64,000 nt of DNA from Rhizobiales bacterium NRL2 (GTDB taxonomy: Bacteria > Pseudomonadota > Alphaproteobacteria > Minwuiales > Minwuiaceae), in assembly GCA_001664005.1 (NCBI GenBank), contig CP016093.1, positions 4,636,672 to 4,700,671 of the forward strand. The letters run 5' to 3'. Below are positions 21,765-40,727 of the stretch, piece by piece. Below the pieces are notes generated by a model. The model was not told the DNA's origin. It saw only the letters and a list, made by a program, of their open reading frames with translations, and made no database searches. The number at the start of each line of letters is the position of its first letter. Positions within the stretch are counted from its first letter, which is position 1. The position numbers were made by a program, and so were the translations under genes.

Positions 21765-23843
21765 TCACGCCAGCTTGGCGATGACTTCGTCGGAAATGCT
21801 CTGGGGCACCTGCTCATAGTGATCGAACTGCATGGTGAACTGCGCCCGTCCCTGGGTCATGGAGCGCAGCGTGTTCACGTAGCCGAACATGTTGGCCAGC
21901 GGCACCATGGCGCTGATGACCGTCGCGTTGCCGCGCGGCTCGGAGCCCTGCACCTGGCCGCGGCGGCTGTTCAGATCGCCCATGACGTCGCCCACGAATT
22001 CCTCCGGCGTCACGGCCTCGACCTTCATCATCGGCTCCAGCAGCTTGGCGCCCGCCTTCGGCGCCGCCTCGCGGAACGCCGCCCGGGCGGCGATCTCGAA
22101 GGCCAGGACCGAGGAGTCGACGTCGTGGCTGGCGCCGTCGATCAGCTCCGCACGCACGTCGATCAGCGGGAAACCGGCCAGCACGCCGGCGTCGATGACC
22201 GAGCGCAGGCCCTTCTCGACGCCCGGGATGTACTCCCGCGGCACCGAACCGCCGACGATCTTGCTTTCGAAGGTGAAGCCGGAGCCCGGCTCGCCGGGAC
22301 CCAGGATCAGCTTCACCCGCGCGAACTGGCCGGAACCGCCGGTCTGCTTCTTGTGGGTGTAGTCGATCTCGGTGTCTCGGGTCAGCGTCTCGCGGTAGGC
22401 CACCTGCGGGGCGCCGACATTGGCCTCGACCTTGAACTCGCGCTTCATGCGGTCGACGATGATGTCGAGGTGAAGCTCGCCCATGCCCTTGATGACCGTC
22501 TGGCCGGTCTCCTGGTCGGTAGTCACGCGGAAGGACGGATCCTCCTGCGCCAGCCGGCCGAGCGCGATCGACATCTTCTCGTGGTCGGCCTTGGTCTTCG
22601 GCTCCACCGCGATCTCGATGACCGGATCGGGGAATTCCATGGCTTCCAGGACCACCGGCTTGAGCGGATCGCAGAGCGTGTCGCCCGTGGTGGTGTCCTT
22701 CAGTCCGGCGATGGCGATTATGTCGCCGGCCATGGCGACCTTGACGTCCTCGCGGTCGTTGGCGTGCATCATCAGCATGCGGCCGATGCGCTCGCGCTTG
22801 CCCTTGACGGAGTTCATGATCGACTGGCCGCTCTCGACCTGGCCGGAATAGATGCGGCAGAAGGTCAGCGAACCGACGAAGGGGTCCGACATGATCTTGA
22901 AGGCCAGCGCCGAGAAGGGCTCGTCGTCGGACGAACGGCGGACCATCTCGGTCTCCGGCTCATCGACCTTGTGGCCCTGGATGGCCTCGACGTCGGTGGG
23001 GGCCGGCATGTAGTCGACCACGGCGTCCAGCAGGGGCTGCACGCCCTTGTTCTTGAACGCGGTGCCCAGCAGCACGGGCACGAAGGCGTTGGTCAGGGTG
23101 GCCTTGCGGATCAGCCGGCGCAGCGTGTCGGCGTCCGGCTCCTCGCCATCGAGATAGGCCTCCATGACCGCCTCGTCGAGCTCCACGGCCGCCTCGACCA
23201 GCTTCAGGCGGTACTCCGCGGCCTGGTCGGCCAGATCCGCCGGAATCTCGCGGTACTCGAACTCGGCGCCCAGCGTCTCTTCCTTCCAGACGATCGCGCG
23301 CATCTCGACCAGGTCGACCACGCCGACGAAGTCGGATTCCATGCCGATCGGCAGCTGCAGCGGGATCGGCAGGCAGCCCAGGCGGTCGACCATCATCTCC
23401 ACGCAGCGGAAGAAGTCGGCGCCCATGCGGTCCATCTTGTTGACGAAGCACATGCGCGGCACGCGGTACTTGTCGGCCTGACGCCAGACGGTCTCGGTCT
23501 GCGGCTCCACGCCGGCGACCGCGTCGTAGACGGCGACGGCGCCGTCGAGCACGCGCAGGGAACGCTCCACCTCGATGGTGAAGTCCACATGGCCGGGCGT
23601 GTCGATGATGTTGATGCGGTGGTCGCGCCAGAAACAGGTCGTCGCGGCCGAGGTGATGGTGATGCCCCGCTCCTGCTCCTGCTCCATCCAGTCCATCGTG
23701 GCGGCGCCGTCATGGACCTCGCCGATCTTGTGGGAGCGGCCGGTGTAATAGAGGATCCGCTCGGTCGTGGTCGTCTTGCCGGCATCGATGTGGGCCATGA
23801 TGCCGATATTGCGATAGCGGTTGAGAGGCGTCTGGCGGGACAT
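21765..23843 (-). CDS. fusA: Elongation factor G
   Basis: A 692-residue translocation GTPase. G1 is [13 protein letters not shown]3 is DTPGHVDF and G4 is NKMDR; domain IV and the C-terminal domain V follow through to the [12 protein letters not shown] segment. The normal length and neighbours (rpsG upstream, tuf downstream) identify it as the str-operon fusA rather than an EF-G paralogue. Confidence 0.98.
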   Translation of the reverse strand: MSRQTPLNRYRNIGIMAHIDAGKTTTTERILYYTGRSHKIGEVHDGAATMDWMEQEQERGITITSAATTCFWRDHRINIIDTPGHVDFTIEVERSLRVLDGAVAVYDAVAGVEPQTETVWRQADKYRVPRMCFVNKMDRMGADFFRCVEMMVDRLGCLPIPLQLPIGMESDFVGVVDLVEMRAIVWKEETLGAEFEYREIPADLADQAAEYRLKLVEAAVELDEAVMEAYLDGEEPDADTLRRLIRKATLTNAFVPVLLGTAFKNKGVQPLLDAVVDYMPAPTDVEAIQGHKVDEPETEMVRRSSDDEPFSALAFKIMSDPFVGSLTFCRIYSGQVESGQSIMNSVKGKRERIGRMLMMHANDREDVKVAMAGDIIAIAGLKDTTTGDTLCDPLKPVVLEAMEFPDPVIEIAVEPKTKADHEKMSIALGRLAQEDPSFRVTTDQETGQTVIKGMGELHLDIIVDRMKREFKVEANVGAPQVAYRETLTRDTEIDYTHKKQTGGSGQFARVKLILGPGEPGSGFTFESKIVGGSVPREYIPGVEKGLRSVIDAGVLAGFPLIDVRAELIDGASHDVDSSVLAFEIAARAAFREAAPKAGAKLLEPMMKVEAVTPEEFVGDVMGDLNSRRGQVQGSEPRGNATVISAMVPLANMFGYVNTLRSMTQGRAQFTMQFDHYEQVPQSISDEVIAKLA

Positions 23844-23865
23844 GTCCTGAACTCCTGCTCCGGCC

Positions 23866-24336
23866 TTACCAGCGGTAATGCGAGAAGGCCTTGTTGGCCT
23901 CCGCCATACGATGGGTGTCTTCGCGCTTCTTGACGGCGCCGCCGCGGCTGGAGGCGGCGTCCATCAGTTCGCCGGCCAGACGTTCCATCATGGTGTTCTC
24001 GGAACGCTTGCGCGCCGCGTCGATCAGCCAGCGGATGGCCAGCGCCTGGGCGCGCTCGGGGCGGACGTCGACCGGCACCTGGTAGGTGGCGCCGCCGACG
24101 CGGCGGGAGCGGACCTCCAGATGGGGACGCGCATTGCTCAGCGCCTCGTGGAAGATGTCGACCGGGTTGCGGCCGATCTTGCGCTCGACCTGTTCGAACG
24201 CGTTGTAGACGATGCGCTCCGCGGCGGACTTCTTGCCGTGGTACATCAGATTGTTCATGAACTTCGACACCACCACGTCCCCGTGAATGGGGTCGGGCAG
24301 GATCTCGCGCTTCTCGGCTGCGTGACGACGTGACAT
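23866..24336 (-). CDS. rpsG: 30S ribosomal protein S7
   Basis: A 156-residue S7, the primary organiser of the 30S head. It begins [20 protein letters not shown] and contains [20 protein letters not shown]. In enteric bacteria S7 represses the str operon; that is not testable here. It follows rpsL with 17 nt between. Confidence 0.98.
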   Translation of the reverse strand: MSRRHAAEKREILPDPIHGDVVVSKFMNNLMYHGKKSAAERIVYNAFEQVERKIGRNPVDIFHEALSNARPHLEVRSRRVGGATYQVPVDVRPERAQALAIRWLIDAARKRSENTMMERLAGELMDAASSRGGAVKKREDTHRMAEANKAFSHYRW

Positions 24337-24353
24337 GATCTAATTCTCTCCGA

Positions 24354-24725
24354 TCACTTCGGCCGTTTGACGCCGTATTTCGAACGGCGCTGGCGACGGT
24401 CCTTGACGCCCTGGGTGTCGAGCACGCCGCGCAGGATGTGGTAGCGCACGCCGGGCAGGTCCTTGACGCGGCCGCCGCGGATCAGCACCACCGAGTGCTC
24501 CTGGAGGTTGTGCCCCTCGCCCGGGATATAGCTCGTGACTTCGAAGCCGTTCGTCAGCCGAACGCGCGCGACCTTGCGCAGCGCCGAGTTCGGCTTCTTC
24601 GGCGTCGTGGTGTAGACGCGCGTGCAGACGCCGCGCTTCTGGGGGCACGCCTCCATCGCCGGCACCTTGTTGCGCTCGATCGGCGCCTTGCGCGGCTTGC
24701 GGATCAACTGGTTAATCGTCGGCAT
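24354..24725 (-). CDS. rpsL: 30S ribosomal protein S12
   Basis: A 123-residue S12 starting [15 protein letters not shown]. The decoding-centre loop [13 protein letters not shown] keeps Lys43, and [13 protein letters not shown] keeps the lysine near position 88; both are the streptomycin-sensitive states. The conserved aspartate there is the known methylthiolation site in other bacteria. The ATG at 24725 matches the family start; an extended open frame upstream lies in the promoter region. Confidence 0.97.
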   Translation of the reverse strand: MPTINQLIRKPRKAPIERNKVPAMEACPQKRGVCTRVYTTTPKKPNSALRKVARVRLTNGFEVTSYIPGEGHNLQEHSVVLIRGGRVKDLPGVRYHILRGVLDTQGVKDRRQRRSKYGVKRPK

Positions 24726-24953
24726 GGTGTCCGAGCCTTCTCCAAACGAAATCTGCCGGGGCACACCCCGGTACGTGATTGTTGCGAAACGTGGGTAGCG
24801 TTCTTCCAAGCACCGGACAAAGACGAAGCGAGCCGTGAGCCGGCCCGCCGATGTTCCCTGTCCCGACGGCCTGTCCACTGGCCACTGTCAGAGCTTGGAC
24901 GAACGGAACTGCGTCTTGGACGAAGCCAACTACCAGCACCGCAATGGGCGCGG

Positions 24954-24982
24954 ACTATATGAAGGCGCCCCCATAGCGTCAA
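24954..24982 (-). promoter_or_regulatory. Predicted sigma-70 type promoter of the rpsL-rpsG-fusA-tuf operon
   Basis: On the minus strand a -35 TTGACG (24977-24982) and a -10 TATAGT (24954-24959) are separated by exactly 17 nt. They lie about 230 bp upstream of rpsL, leaving a long leader. The rest of the 430-bp gap between rpoC and rpsL holds a terminator hairpin (25096-25121) and no convincing gene. Confidence 0.75.
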
Positions 24983-25095
24983 CAGCAAAAGCGCGGAAAA
25001 AACCACTGCCTGGAAAGGGAGTTAGCGGAACGACTTGAGGGACGGAATCGAACGGATTCCGCTGCGTCCACGCAACAATCTTTCAAGAACGGAAC

Positions 25096-25121
25096 GGGGC
25101 GGACGCCGAGACGCCCGCCCC
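25096..25121 (-). terminator. Terminator-like hairpin after rpoC
   Basis: Ten-bp arms 25096-25105 and 25112-25121 pair with one G-U on the minus strand, leaving a 6-nt loop, followed by GTTCCGTTCTT. Placed 35 bp past the rpoC stop and upstream of the rpsL promoter, it likely ends the rplKAJL-rpoBC transcript. Confidence 0.6.
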
Positions 25122-25155
25122 CTCCATCATTCGCGGTCGACCGCGCGCCGCCGGA

Positions 25156-29331
<4,176 letters not shown>

Positions 29332-29377
29332 TTACCTCCGAAGGTAGGGCCGAGGGGGTTCGGGGCGGAACCCGCCA

Positions 29378-33475
<4,098 letters not shown>

Positions 33476-33733
33476 TCCTGTTCCTCGTCCGACCGGGGCC
33501 CTCGTGGACGGGCCCGCATTGTCCGCCGGCTTTCGCACCCGGTGGCCGGCAGGGCCGGACCGGGACGGGGCGCCGCGCTATCCCCCGTTCGGGGCCGTGG
33601 GGGCCCTAAACGCCTTCAACCGCCCGGAGACGCACTCCGGCCGGTCGCCGCGGCGCCCTCGACGTGGCCGCCGCCTGACAGATGGCGATCCCGCCGGCCG
33701 CCGGAAACCCGGCAGCCGGCGAAATCACGCAGA
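33476..33733 (-). other. rplL-rpoB intergenic leader with short hairpins
   Basis: This 258-bp stretch separates rplL from rpoB on the same strand. It is GC rich, contains short inverted repeats such as CCCCGTTCGGGG near 33584-33595, and has no convincing ORF. In enteric bacteria this gap holds an attenuator and RNase III site that lower rpoBC relative to L7/L12; a similar role is only inferred. Confidence 0.4.
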
Positions 33734-34114
33734 TCACTTCAACTCGACCTTGGCGCCAACGCCCTCGAGCTGCTCCTTGATCTTCTCGGCCTCGTCCTTC
33801 GAAGCGCCTTCCTTGATGGCCTTCGGGGCAGCCTCGACCAGTTCCTTGGCCTCCTTCAGGCCCAGGCCGGTGATGCTGCGGACTTCCTTGATCACGTTGA
33901 TCTTCTTGTCGCCGACTTCGGCCAGAACGACGTCGAACTCGGTCTGCTCCTCGGCCGCGGCGGCTTCACCGCCGCCCCCGGCTGCGGCAGCCGGCGCCGC
34001 GACGGCGGCAGCGGCGGAGACGCCCCACTTCTCCTCGAGAAGCTTGGCGAGTTCGGCCGCCTCGAGGACGGTCAGGTTCGAGAGGTCTTCGGCAATTTTT
34101 TCCAGATCAGCCAT
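33734..34114 (-). CDS. rplL: 50S ribosomal protein L7/L12
   Basis: A 126-residue stalk protein. An N-terminal dimerisation helix ([21 protein letters not shown]), a flexible Ala-rich hinge (residues 35-58) and the C-terminal factor-binding domain [20 protein letters not shown] are in the expected order. The stalk recruits translational GTPases. It follows rplJ with about 60 bp between. Confidence 0.98.
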   Translation of the reverse strand: MADLEKIAEDLSNLTVLEAAELAKLLEEKWGVSAAAAVAAPAAAAGGGGEAAAAEEQTEFDVVLAEVGDKKINVIKEVRSITGLGLKEAKELVEAAPKAIKEGASKDEAEKIKEQLEGVGAKVELK

Positions 34115-34175
34115 TTGTTCGGTTTCCTTGGTCAGTGAGGTTGTCGACGGGGCCCGTATGAGAAGACCTTGTCCG

Positions 34176-34691
34176 TCAGGCGTCTTCCTTGGTGGCGTAT
34201 GCGTTGAGCACCCGCGCGAGCTGCGAAGCCGGGGCCTGCACCACCTGGGCGACCTTGGTCGCCGGGGCGTTCAGCAGGCCGATGATCTTCGCGCGCAGAT
34301 CGTCGAGCGACGGCAGTTCGGCCAGAGCCTTGACGCCGTCGGCCTCGAGCACATGCTCGCCCATCGCGCCGCCGAGAATCACGAGTTTCTCGTTCTTCTT
34401 GGCGTACTCCACCGCCACCTTCGCCGCCGCGACCGGATCGTTCGAATAGGCGATCGCGGTCGGTCCGGTGAAGCTGTCGGTGAGCGCACTGTAGGACGTG
34501 CCTTCGAGAGCGATCTTCACGAGCCTGTTCTTCGTGACTTTGAAGCTGGCGCCCGCTTCGCGGACCCGGCTCCGGAGATCGGTCATCTCCGCAACCGAGA
34601 GGCCCTTGTAGTGGGTGATGACGACGAGGGCCGTGTTCTCGAACACGTCCTTCATCTCGCCGATCAGCGCCGCCTTTTCTTCCCGGTTCAC
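34176..34691 (-). CDS. rplJ: 50S ribosomal protein L10
   Basis: A 171-residue L10, base of the L12 stalk. Family segments [18 protein letters not shown] and [15 protein letters not shown] are present, with the C-terminal L12-binding helix ending [13 protein letters not shown] choose the GTG at 34691 ([13 protein letters not shown]) because AAGGAG lies 8 nt upstream; the GTG 18 nt earlier has no such site and adds unconserved residues. Confidence 0.95.
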   Translation of the reverse strand: MNREEKAALIGEMKDVFENTALVVITHYKGLSVAEMTDLRSRVREAGASFKVTKNRLVKIALEGTSYSALTDSFTGPTAIAYSNDPVAAAKVAVEYAKKNEKLVILGGAMGEHVLEADGVKALAELPSLDDLRAKIIGLLNAPATKVAQVVQAPASQLARVLNAYATKEDA

Positions 34692-35015
34692 TCTTTCGCT
34701 CCTTCTCACGGAACCCTTCGGCCGGCGATCCGGCTTCGGGGTTCCAGCCCTGGGACGGCTGGTTTGCGGAGCCGAGGCTCCCCGTCCCTCTTCATGTCCT
34801 GCCCCAGGGTCTTGACCCGGAAACGCGCGCGGCGGACCGCGTTCATTCCGGTTCGCAACTCCCGTCTATTGCAGGCCCGGCTTCGGATTAAGCCGTTCGG
34901 GCGCGGAGCCGTCGCGGCGCCTGCAGTCTCGGACAGGTGATCCCTCGGGCCGCAGGGGCCGTCGGGACCGCGCCGCCACCGGTTGGACCCGGCGGCGGAA
35001 TTCCGTGGTCGACGC
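34692..35015 (-). promoter_or_regulatory. rplA-rplJ intergenic region, probable L10 leader
   Basis: A 324-bp gene-free gap. Just upstream of the rplJ ribosome binding site is a long hairpin with 7-bp outer arms (34710-34716 with 34739-34745) and an inner CCGG pairing; a second small hairpin with a 4-nt loop lies at 34768-34781. In other bacteria L10-L12 binds such a leader to repress rplJL. I see no clear promoter box inside it. The regulatory role is inferred from position. Confidence 0.45.
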
Positions 35016-35723
35016 TCAGGCCGCGGGCTGCGGATTGAGCGTCGAGATGTCGATCTTCACGCCCGGCCCCATGGTCGAGCTGACCGCCGCGCGCTTCAGA
35101 TACTGGCCCTTGGCGCCCGCCGGCTTCGCCTTCAGCAGCGCCTCCACCAGGGAGCGCGCATTGCCGAGAAGCTGTTCCTCGGTGAAGCTGGCCTTGCCGA
35201 TGCCGGCATGGACGATGCCCGCCTTCTCGACGCGGAACGACACCTGGCCGCCCTTGGCCGCCGCGATCGCTTCCTTGACGTTCGGCGTGACCGTGCCGAG
35301 CTTCGGGTTCGGCATCAGGCCGCGCGGGCCCAGCACCTTGCCGAGCCGGCCGACCACCGGCATCATGTCGGGCGTCGCGATCACGGTGTCGAAGGGCATG
35401 TCGCCGGCCTGCACCCGTTCGGCCAGGTCCTCGGCGCCCACGATGTCGGCCCCGGCGGCGGTGGCCTCATCGGCCTTGTCGCCCTTGGCGAAGACCGCCA
35501 CGCGGACGGTCTTGCCCGTGCCGTTGGGCAGCTGCACCACGCCGCGCACCATCTGATCGGCGTGCCGCGGATCGACGCCCAGGTTGACGGCCATCTCCAC
35601 GGTCTCGTCGAACTTGGCGACCGCCCTGGCCTTCACCGCCTTGATCGCTTCTTCCAGCGACACCTGCGCGTCGCGGTCGATGCCCTCCTGGGCGGCAGTG
35701 TAACGTTTTCCCTTGCGCGCCAT
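35016..35723 (-). CDS. rplA: 50S ribosomal protein L1
   Basis: A 235-residue L1, mobile stalk at the E site and, in many bacteria, repressor of its own rplK-rplA mRNA. The fingerprint [20 protein letters not shown] is present, as are the [20 protein letters not shown] start region and GPGVKIDIS end. It is 4 nt after rplK. Confidence 0.98.
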   Translation of the reverse strand: MARKGKRYTAAQEGIDRDAQVSLEEAIKAVKARAVAKFDETVEMAVNLGVDPRHADQMVRGVVQLPNGTGKTVRVAVFAKGDKADEATAAGADIVGAEDLAERVQAGDMPFDTVIATPDMMPVVGRLGKVLGPRGLMPNPKLGTVTPNVKEAIAAAKGGQVSFRVEKAGIVHAGIGKASFTEEQLLGNARSLVEALLKAKPAGAKGQYLKRAAVSSTMGPGVKIDISTLNPQPAA

Positions 35724-35727
35724 CGTT

Positions 35728-36156
35728 CTACTCCACCACCTGCAGGCCCATCGAGCGGGCGGAGCCCGCGATCACCTTCATCGCCTGGTCCAGATCCGCG
35801 GCGTTGAGATCGGGCATCTTCTGCTCGGCGATCTCGCGGACCTGCGCCCTGGTCACCTGGCCGACGAAGCCCTTGCCGGGCGTCGCGGCGCCCTTCTGCA
35901 GGCCGGCGGCCTTCTTGAGGAAGTAGGACGCCGGCGGCGTCTTGGACACGAAGGTGAAGGAGCGATCCGAATAGGCGGTGATGATCACCGGGATCGGCAT
36001 CCCCTTCTCCATGTTCTGCGTCTCGGCGTTGAACGCCTTGCAGAACTCCATGATGTTCAGGCCGCGCTGACCCAGCGCGGGACCGATCGGCGGCGACGGG
36101 TTGGCGGCGCCCGCCGGCACCTGCAGCTTGATGTAGCCTGCGATCTTCTTTGCCAT
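35728..36156 (-). CDS. rplK: 50S ribosomal protein L11
   Basis: A 142-residue L11 with the proline-rich N-domain [20 protein letters not shown], the site where thiopeptides and RelA-linked signals act, and the rRNA-binding C-domain ending [10 protein letters not shown]. It heads the rplKAJL-rpoBC operon behind its own predicted promoter. Confidence 0.98.
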   Translation of the reverse strand: MAKKIAGYIKLQVPAGAANPSPPIGPALGQRGLNIMEFCKAFNAETQNMEKGMPIPVIITAYSDRSFTFVSKTPPASYFLKKAAGLQKGAATPGKGFVGQVTRAQVREIAEQKMPDLNAADLDQAMKVIAGSARSMGLQVVE

Positions 36157-36332
36157 TTCAGACCCTTCTGACGTCTACCAAGGGGGCGTGGTGCGGCCAT
36201 GGCGGGCCTTCCACACCGTTCGCTCGCCAAATGCGCGCGTGACCTCGCTGCGTACCCGGTCCGTGTCGCCGAACCCGCGTCGCAGTCGGATCAGTTTGAT
36301 GCACCTCGAGGCATTTGGTTGAGCCGACGGCT

Positions 36333-36359
36333 TTTATAGCCCCCGGCCATCCGATTCAA
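36333..36359 (-). promoter_or_regulatory. Candidate promoter of the rplKAJL-rpoBC operon
   Basis: On the minus strand TTGAAT (36354-36359) and TATAAA (36333-36338) are separated by 15 nt, slightly short for sigma-70. The site lies in the 245-bp gap between nusG and rplK, directly after a terminator-like hairpin, about 175 bp upstream of rplK. Confidence 0.5.
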
Positions 36360-36377
36360 GGAAAAAGAATCGCCTTT

Positions 36378-36394
36378 CGCCCGATCGGCGGGCG
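36378..36394 (-). terminator. Terminator-like hairpin after nusG
   Basis: A 6-bp stem (36378-36383 with 36389-36394) with a 5-nt loop is followed a few bases later on the minus strand by TTCTTTTTCC. It would end the tuf-secE-nusG transcript just before the rplK promoter. Confidence 0.5.
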
Positions 36395-36401
36395 GCGGCG
36401 C

Positions 36402-36935
36402 TCAGTCCAGCTTCTCCACCTGGGTGTATTCGAGCTCCACCGGCGTGGCGCGGCCGAAGATGGAGACCGACACCTTGACCCGGGCGCGCTCCTCGTCGAC
36501 ATCCTCGACGACGCCGTTGAACGAGGCGAAGGGCCCGTCGGAGACGCGGACCTGCTCGCCGATGTCGAAGGTGATCGAGGGCTTGGGCCGCTCGATGCCC
36601 TCCTGCATCTGCTGCAGGATGCGCATGGCTTCCTTTTCCGGGATCGGCTGGGGCTTGTTGCCCGAGCCCAGGAAGCCCGACACCTTGCCGACGTTCTTGA
36701 CCAGGTGATAGCTCTCGTCGGTCAGTTCCATCTTCACCAGCACGTAGCCGGGAAAGAACTTGCGTTCGGCGCTGACCTTCTGGCCGCGGCGCATTTCCAC
36801 GACCTCCTCCATCGGCACCATGACCTCCTCGATCAGGTCGGTCATGTTCTTCTGGACGGCCTGCTCGCGGATCGCCTGGGCGACCTTCTTCTCGAAACCG
36901 GAATAAGCGTGAACGATGTACCAGCGCGCTGTCAT
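36402..36935 (-). CDS. nusG: Transcription termination/antitermination protein NusG
   Basis: A 177-residue NusG. The NGN domain begins [20 protein letters not shown] and the C-terminal KOW domain reads [21 protein letters not shown]. It couples RNA polymerase with Rho and with the ribosome through S10. It lies 2 nt after secE, the standard pair. Confidence 0.98.
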   Translation of the reverse strand: MTARWYIVHAYSGFEKKVAQAIREQAVQKNMTDLIEEVMVPMEEVVEMRRGQKVSAERKFFPGYVLVKMELTDESYHLVKNVGKVSGFLGSGNKPQPIPEKEAMRILQQMQEGIERPKPSITFDIGEQVRVSDGPFASFNGVVEDVDEERARVKVSVSIFGRATPVELEYTQVEKLD

Positions 36936-36937
36936 GG

Positions 36938-37225
36938 TCAGCTCCCCAGTTCCAGAATGAAGCCGACACCCGTCTGGATGATGATGTCGACCACCAGGAA
37001 GAAGACCGCCGCGATGGCGACCATGATGAAGACCATCATGGTGGTGACGCCCGTCTCCTTGCGTGTCGGCCAGGTCGTGCGCGCGCCCTCGGCCCGGACC
37101 TGGCGCAGGAACTCGACCGGCCCGACCTTCTTCTTCGGGGCGGGCTTGTCGGCCGGCTTGGACGATGCCGCGGGGGTCGTTTTCTGGCCGCGACCGCGCG
37201 GGGTCCCGGACTTCGACTTGGCCAT
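36938..37225 (-). CDS. secE: Preprotein translocase subunit SecE
   Basis: A 95-residue SecE with one C-terminal membrane helix (about 63-90) preceded by the amphipathic segment and the conserved [10 protein letters not shown] motif. An Ala/Pro/Lys-rich N-terminal extension (residues 1-33) is longer than in many relatives. SecE clamps SecY in the Sec channel. Confidence 0.95.
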   Translation of the reverse strand: MAKSKSGTPRGRGQKTTPAASSKPADKPAPKKKVGPVEFLRQVRAEGARTTWPTRKETGVTTMMVFIMVAIAAVFFLVVDIIIQTGVGFILELGS

Positions 37226-37284
37226 AGCGATCTTTCTGCTGTTCTACGCCAACACTTGCGCGCCAGCCGCTTCAGGGTCGGGCA

Positions 37285-37360
37285 TGGCAGGAGTGGAGGG
37301 ACTCGAACCCCCAACCCCCGGTTTTGGAGACCGGTGCTCTGCCAGTTGAGCTACACTCCT
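37285..37360 (-). tRNA. tRNA-Trp (anticodon CCA)
   Basis: The cloverleaf reads on the minus strand from 37360. The acceptor arms AGGAGTG and CACTCCT pair perfectly, the anticodon loop CTCCAAA is flanked by CCGGT and ACCGG, the T loop GTTCGAG is present and CCA is encoded. It lies between tuf copy 2 and secE. Confidence 0.97.
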
Positions 37361-37366
37361 ATGCCC

Positions 37367-37386
37367 GGCGGGCCGGCTGGCCCGCC
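37367..37386 (-). other. Hairpin between tuf and tRNA-Trp
   Basis: Perfect 8-bp arms (37367-37374 and 37379-37386) with a 4-nt loop lie between the tuf stop and the tRNA-Trp 5' end. No U tract follows, so a processing or stability element is more likely than a terminator. Confidence 0.5.
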
Positions 37387-37397
37387 TGTACGCGATA

Positions 37398-38585
<1,188 letters not shown>

Positions 38586-38679
38586 ATCCTAGCGCCTCGT
38601 TCTTCCTGGTTTCCGGCCGCGGCCCATCGACCGAGCAACACGGATTCTTATTTCAGCCTTCGCGACGACCCGGCGCGGC

Positions 38680-38753
38680 TGGAGCGGGTGATGGGAATCG
38701 AACCCACGTAACCAGCTTGGAAGGCTGGGGCTCTACCATTGAGCTACACCCGC
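38680..38753 (-). tRNA. tRNA-Gly (anticodon TCC)
   Basis: A 74-nt cloverleaf on the minus strand with acceptor arms GCGGGTG and CACCCGC, anticodon loop CTTCCAA between CCAGC and GCTGG, T loop GTTCGAT and encoded CCA. It lies between tRNA-Tyr and tuf. Confidence 0.97.
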
Positions 38754-38809
38754 CTGGATTCCGGCCTGCCGCCATGTCGTCCTGCGCCCGTGGACCTCGG
38801 CGTGAGCGA

Positions 38810-38894
38810 TGGTGGAGGGAGTTGGATTCGAACCAACGTAGGCATAGCCAACGGGTTTACAGCCCGTCCCCTTTAACCACTCGGGCATCCCTCC
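38810..38894 (-). tRNA. tRNA-Tyr (anticodon GTA)
   Basis: An 85-nt class II tRNA on the minus strand. Acceptor arms GGAGGGA and TCCCTCC pair, the anticodon loop CTGTAAA is flanked by ACGGG and CCCGT, a long variable arm follows, and CCA is encoded. It is the first gene of the tRNA-tuf-secE-nusG unit. Confidence 0.97.
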
Positions 38895-38932
38895 GTATCG
38901 GCTCATGTCGGATGGTTTCGAGCGCGAGGTGC

Positions 38933-38960
38933 TCTATCGTCAAATCACCTGCCCTGTCAA
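38933..38960 (-). promoter_or_regulatory. Predicted promoter of the tRNA-Tyr/tRNA-Gly/tuf unit
   Basis: On the minus strand TTGACA (38955-38960) and GATAGA (38933-38938) are spaced by 16 nt and lie about 39 bp upstream of the tRNA-Tyr 5' end, a good position for stable-RNA transcription. Confidence 0.6.
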
Positions 38961-39074
38961 CCGCGTTGCCGGGCATTGGCGGAGCTGTGCCGGCCCCCGG
39001 CGAATCCGCACAGCGGGCCGGGGCCCCTGTGATCGCTGTTGCTCCGGACCGGCGCACTCAATATAAGCCCGCCG

Positions 39075-40616
39075 ATGGATGATCGCAGAGACAATCGCGG
39101 CGGGCGCAACGGCCCGCGCAATGACGGACGTGGCGGGCGCGGACGCGACGGCGGCGAACGCCGTCCCGCCGGCGGCCAGAGCCAGGGCCGCGGGGACCGG
39201 CCACCCAGGCGTGACGACCGCGGTCAGACTCAGGCGCGCGGTGATCGCCCGCCCCGGCGCGACGATCGCAGTCAGGGTCCGGGCGGCGGCGACCGGCCGC
39301 CCAGGCGCGACGACCGCGGGCCGACCCAGGCGCGCGGTGATCGCCCGCCCCGGCGCGACGACCGCAGTCAGGGTCCGGGCGGCGGCGAGCGGCCGCCCAG
39401 GCGCGATGACCGCAGCCAGTCTCAGGGACGCGGTGATCGCCCGCCCCGGCGCGAAGGCGGCGGCGACTATCGTGGCGACCGCGGCGCCCCTCGTGGCGGA
39501 CAGGGCGACAGCCGCCCGCCACGGCGCGACGACCGGGACAATCGCGGCGGTCGGGACCGGAGGGATGACCGGGAGGCGCGCGGCGACCGTGGCGGCTACA
39601 GGGGCGAACGCGGCGGCGACAGGCCGCCCAGACGCGACGACCGGGCCGACAGCGGACCACGGCGCGACGATCGCGGACCGCGGCGCGAGGGCGGCGACGA
39701 ACGCCCCTTCCGCACCCGCGAGGACCGCGAGCGCGAGGACCGCGTCGCCCGGGAGGGGCAGCGCGGCGACCGCCGCGACGGACGCACTCATTTCCGCCGC
39801 CCCGAAGGGCGCGAGCCCGGCCGCCGCGAGCGGCCCGGCGGCAGCCGCCGTCCGGTTTCCGTCGAGGTCCGGTCGGGCGGCAAGGGCGGCGGCGCCCAGG
39901 AAGGGCAACACTGGATCTTCGGCCGTCATGCCGTGCTGGCCGCACTGAACAATCCGAAGCGGGACATCGGCCGTCTGGTCGCCACCGAACAGATGGCGGA
40001 GCAGGCGGGCATCGCCGGGCACGCCCTGCTGGAGAAGGCGACCCGCGCGGACATGGACCACATGCTCGCCCGCTACGACGCCGACGCCACCCATGGCGGC
40101 ATCGCGGCCTACGCCTCGACGCTCAATCCGCCCTCCGTGGAGAGCCTGCTGAAGCCCGAAGGCCGTTCGCTGGTCATCCTGCTCGATCAGGTCAGCGATC
40201 CGCACAATGTCGGCGCGGTGATGCGCACGGCCGCCGCCTTCGGCGCGCGGGCGGTGATCGCGCCGGAACGCAACGCGGCGCCGGTGACCGGCGCCCTGGC
40301 CCGGGCCGCTTCGGGGGCGCTGGAGAGCGTGCCCTATCTGCGCCCCACCAACCTTTCCCGGACGCTGGCCATGCTCAAGGAGTGGGGCTACTGGCGCATC
40401 GGCCTGGACGGCGCTGCGGAAAAGCCGATCGAGGCCGCGGCCGAGTTCGAGCGCGTCGCCCTGGTGCTCGGCGCCGAAGGCAAGGGGCTGAGGCGGCTCA
40501 CGGCGGAGAACTGCGACCTGCTGGTCTCCATCCCCATGTCGGACGCCGTGGAGAGCCTGAACGTCTCCAATGCGGCGGCCATCGCCTGCTATGCCCTCTA
40601 CCGCCGCGACGCGTGA
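39075..40616 (+). CDS. rlmB: TrmH-family 23S rRNA 2'-O-methyltransferase (RlmB-like) with repetitive N-terminal tail
   Basis: The C-terminal ~240 residues form a SPOUT methyltransferase: a substrate-binding domain starting EGQHWIFGRHAVLAAL, then the three knot motifs LDQVSDPHNVGAVMRTA, LVLGAEGKGLRRL and SLNVSNAAAIACYALYRR. RlmB methylates G2251 of 23S rRNA. The first ~270 residues are unusual: an Arg/Asp/Gly/Pro-rich tail with seven exact RPPRRDDR copies plus one variant (RPPRREGG), including two adjacent 32-residue repeats (residues 50-81 and 82-113). I start at ATG 39075 (MDDRRDNRGG). The tail is likely disordered and RNA-binding. Specificity for G2251 is inferred from family. Confidence 0.85.
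   Translation: MDDRRDNRGGRNGPRNDGRGGRGRDGGERRPAGGQSQGRGDRPPRRDDRGQTQARGDRPPRRDDRSQGPGGGDRPPRRDDRGPTQARGDRPPRRDDRSQGPGGGERPPRRDDRSQSQGRGDRPPRREGGGDYRGDRGAPRGGQGDSRPPRRDDRDNRGGRDRRDDREARGDRGGYRGERGGDRPPRRDDRADSGPRRDDRGPRREGGDERPFRTREDREREDRVAREGQRGDRRDGRTHFRRPEGREPGRRERPGGSRRPVSVEVRSGGKGGGAQEGQHWIFGRHAVLAALNNPKRDIGRLVATEQMAEQAGIAGHALLEKATRADMDHMLARYDADATHGGIAAYASTLNPPSVESLLKPEGRSLVILLDQVSDPHNVGAVMRTAAAFGARAVIAPERNAAPVTGALARAASGALESVPYLRPTNLSRTLAMLKEWGYWRIGLDGAAEKPIEAAAEFERVALVLGAEGKGLRRLTAENCDLLVSIPMSDAVESLNVSNAAAIACYALYRRDA
39222..39413 (+). repeat. Two tandem 96-bp repeats inside the rlmB-like gene
   Basis: Units 39222-39317 and 39318-39413 encode nearly the same 32 residues, each with two RPPRRDDR-like motifs. 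They differ at only a few bases. Being in frame, they change tail length by 32 residues per unit and could vary by slippage or recombination. Confidence 0.85.
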
Positions 40617-40651
40617 CAGGCGGGGCGTTTTCCGCTACCTCCTGCACCGTC

Positions 40652-40727
40652 GCCGGCGTGGCTCAACTGGTAGAGCAACCGCCTTGTAAGCGGTAGGTTG
40701 GGGGTTCAAGTCCCTCCGCCGGCACCA
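40652..40727 (+). tRNA. tRNA-Thr (anticodon TGT)
   Basis: A 76-nt cloverleaf with acceptor arms GCCGGCG and CGCCGGC, anticodon loop CTTGTAA between ACCGC and GCGGT, T loop GTTCAAG and encoded CCA. It marks the border between chromosome and mobile element; the recombinase gene of the element reads into it from the other strand. Confidence 0.97.
40663..40727. other. Candidate left attachment site within tRNA-Thr
   Basis: The recombinase frame ends at a stop (40663-40665) inside the tRNA, and all sequence to the right is accessory. This suggests integration in the 3' part of the tRNA gene, with the target sequence restoring both tRNA and recombinase end. The exact crossover cannot be seen because the right end of the element is outside the window. 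Confidence 0.4.

Noticed and set aside
39180..39440. Regular repeats suggestive of a CRISPR array
   Set aside because: The repeats keep reading frame, have no unique spacers and encode the protein tail of the methyltransferase gene.
38940..40205. Minus-strand open frame of 421 codons opposite the rlmB-like gene
   Set aside because: Ala/Val/Pro repeats arise from the reverse complement of the repetitive tail; it also covers the tRNA-unit promoter.
40663..40727. C-terminal recombinase residues as a functional domain
   Set aside because: They are translation of the tRNA-Thr sequence and are determined by the integration site, not by the protein family.
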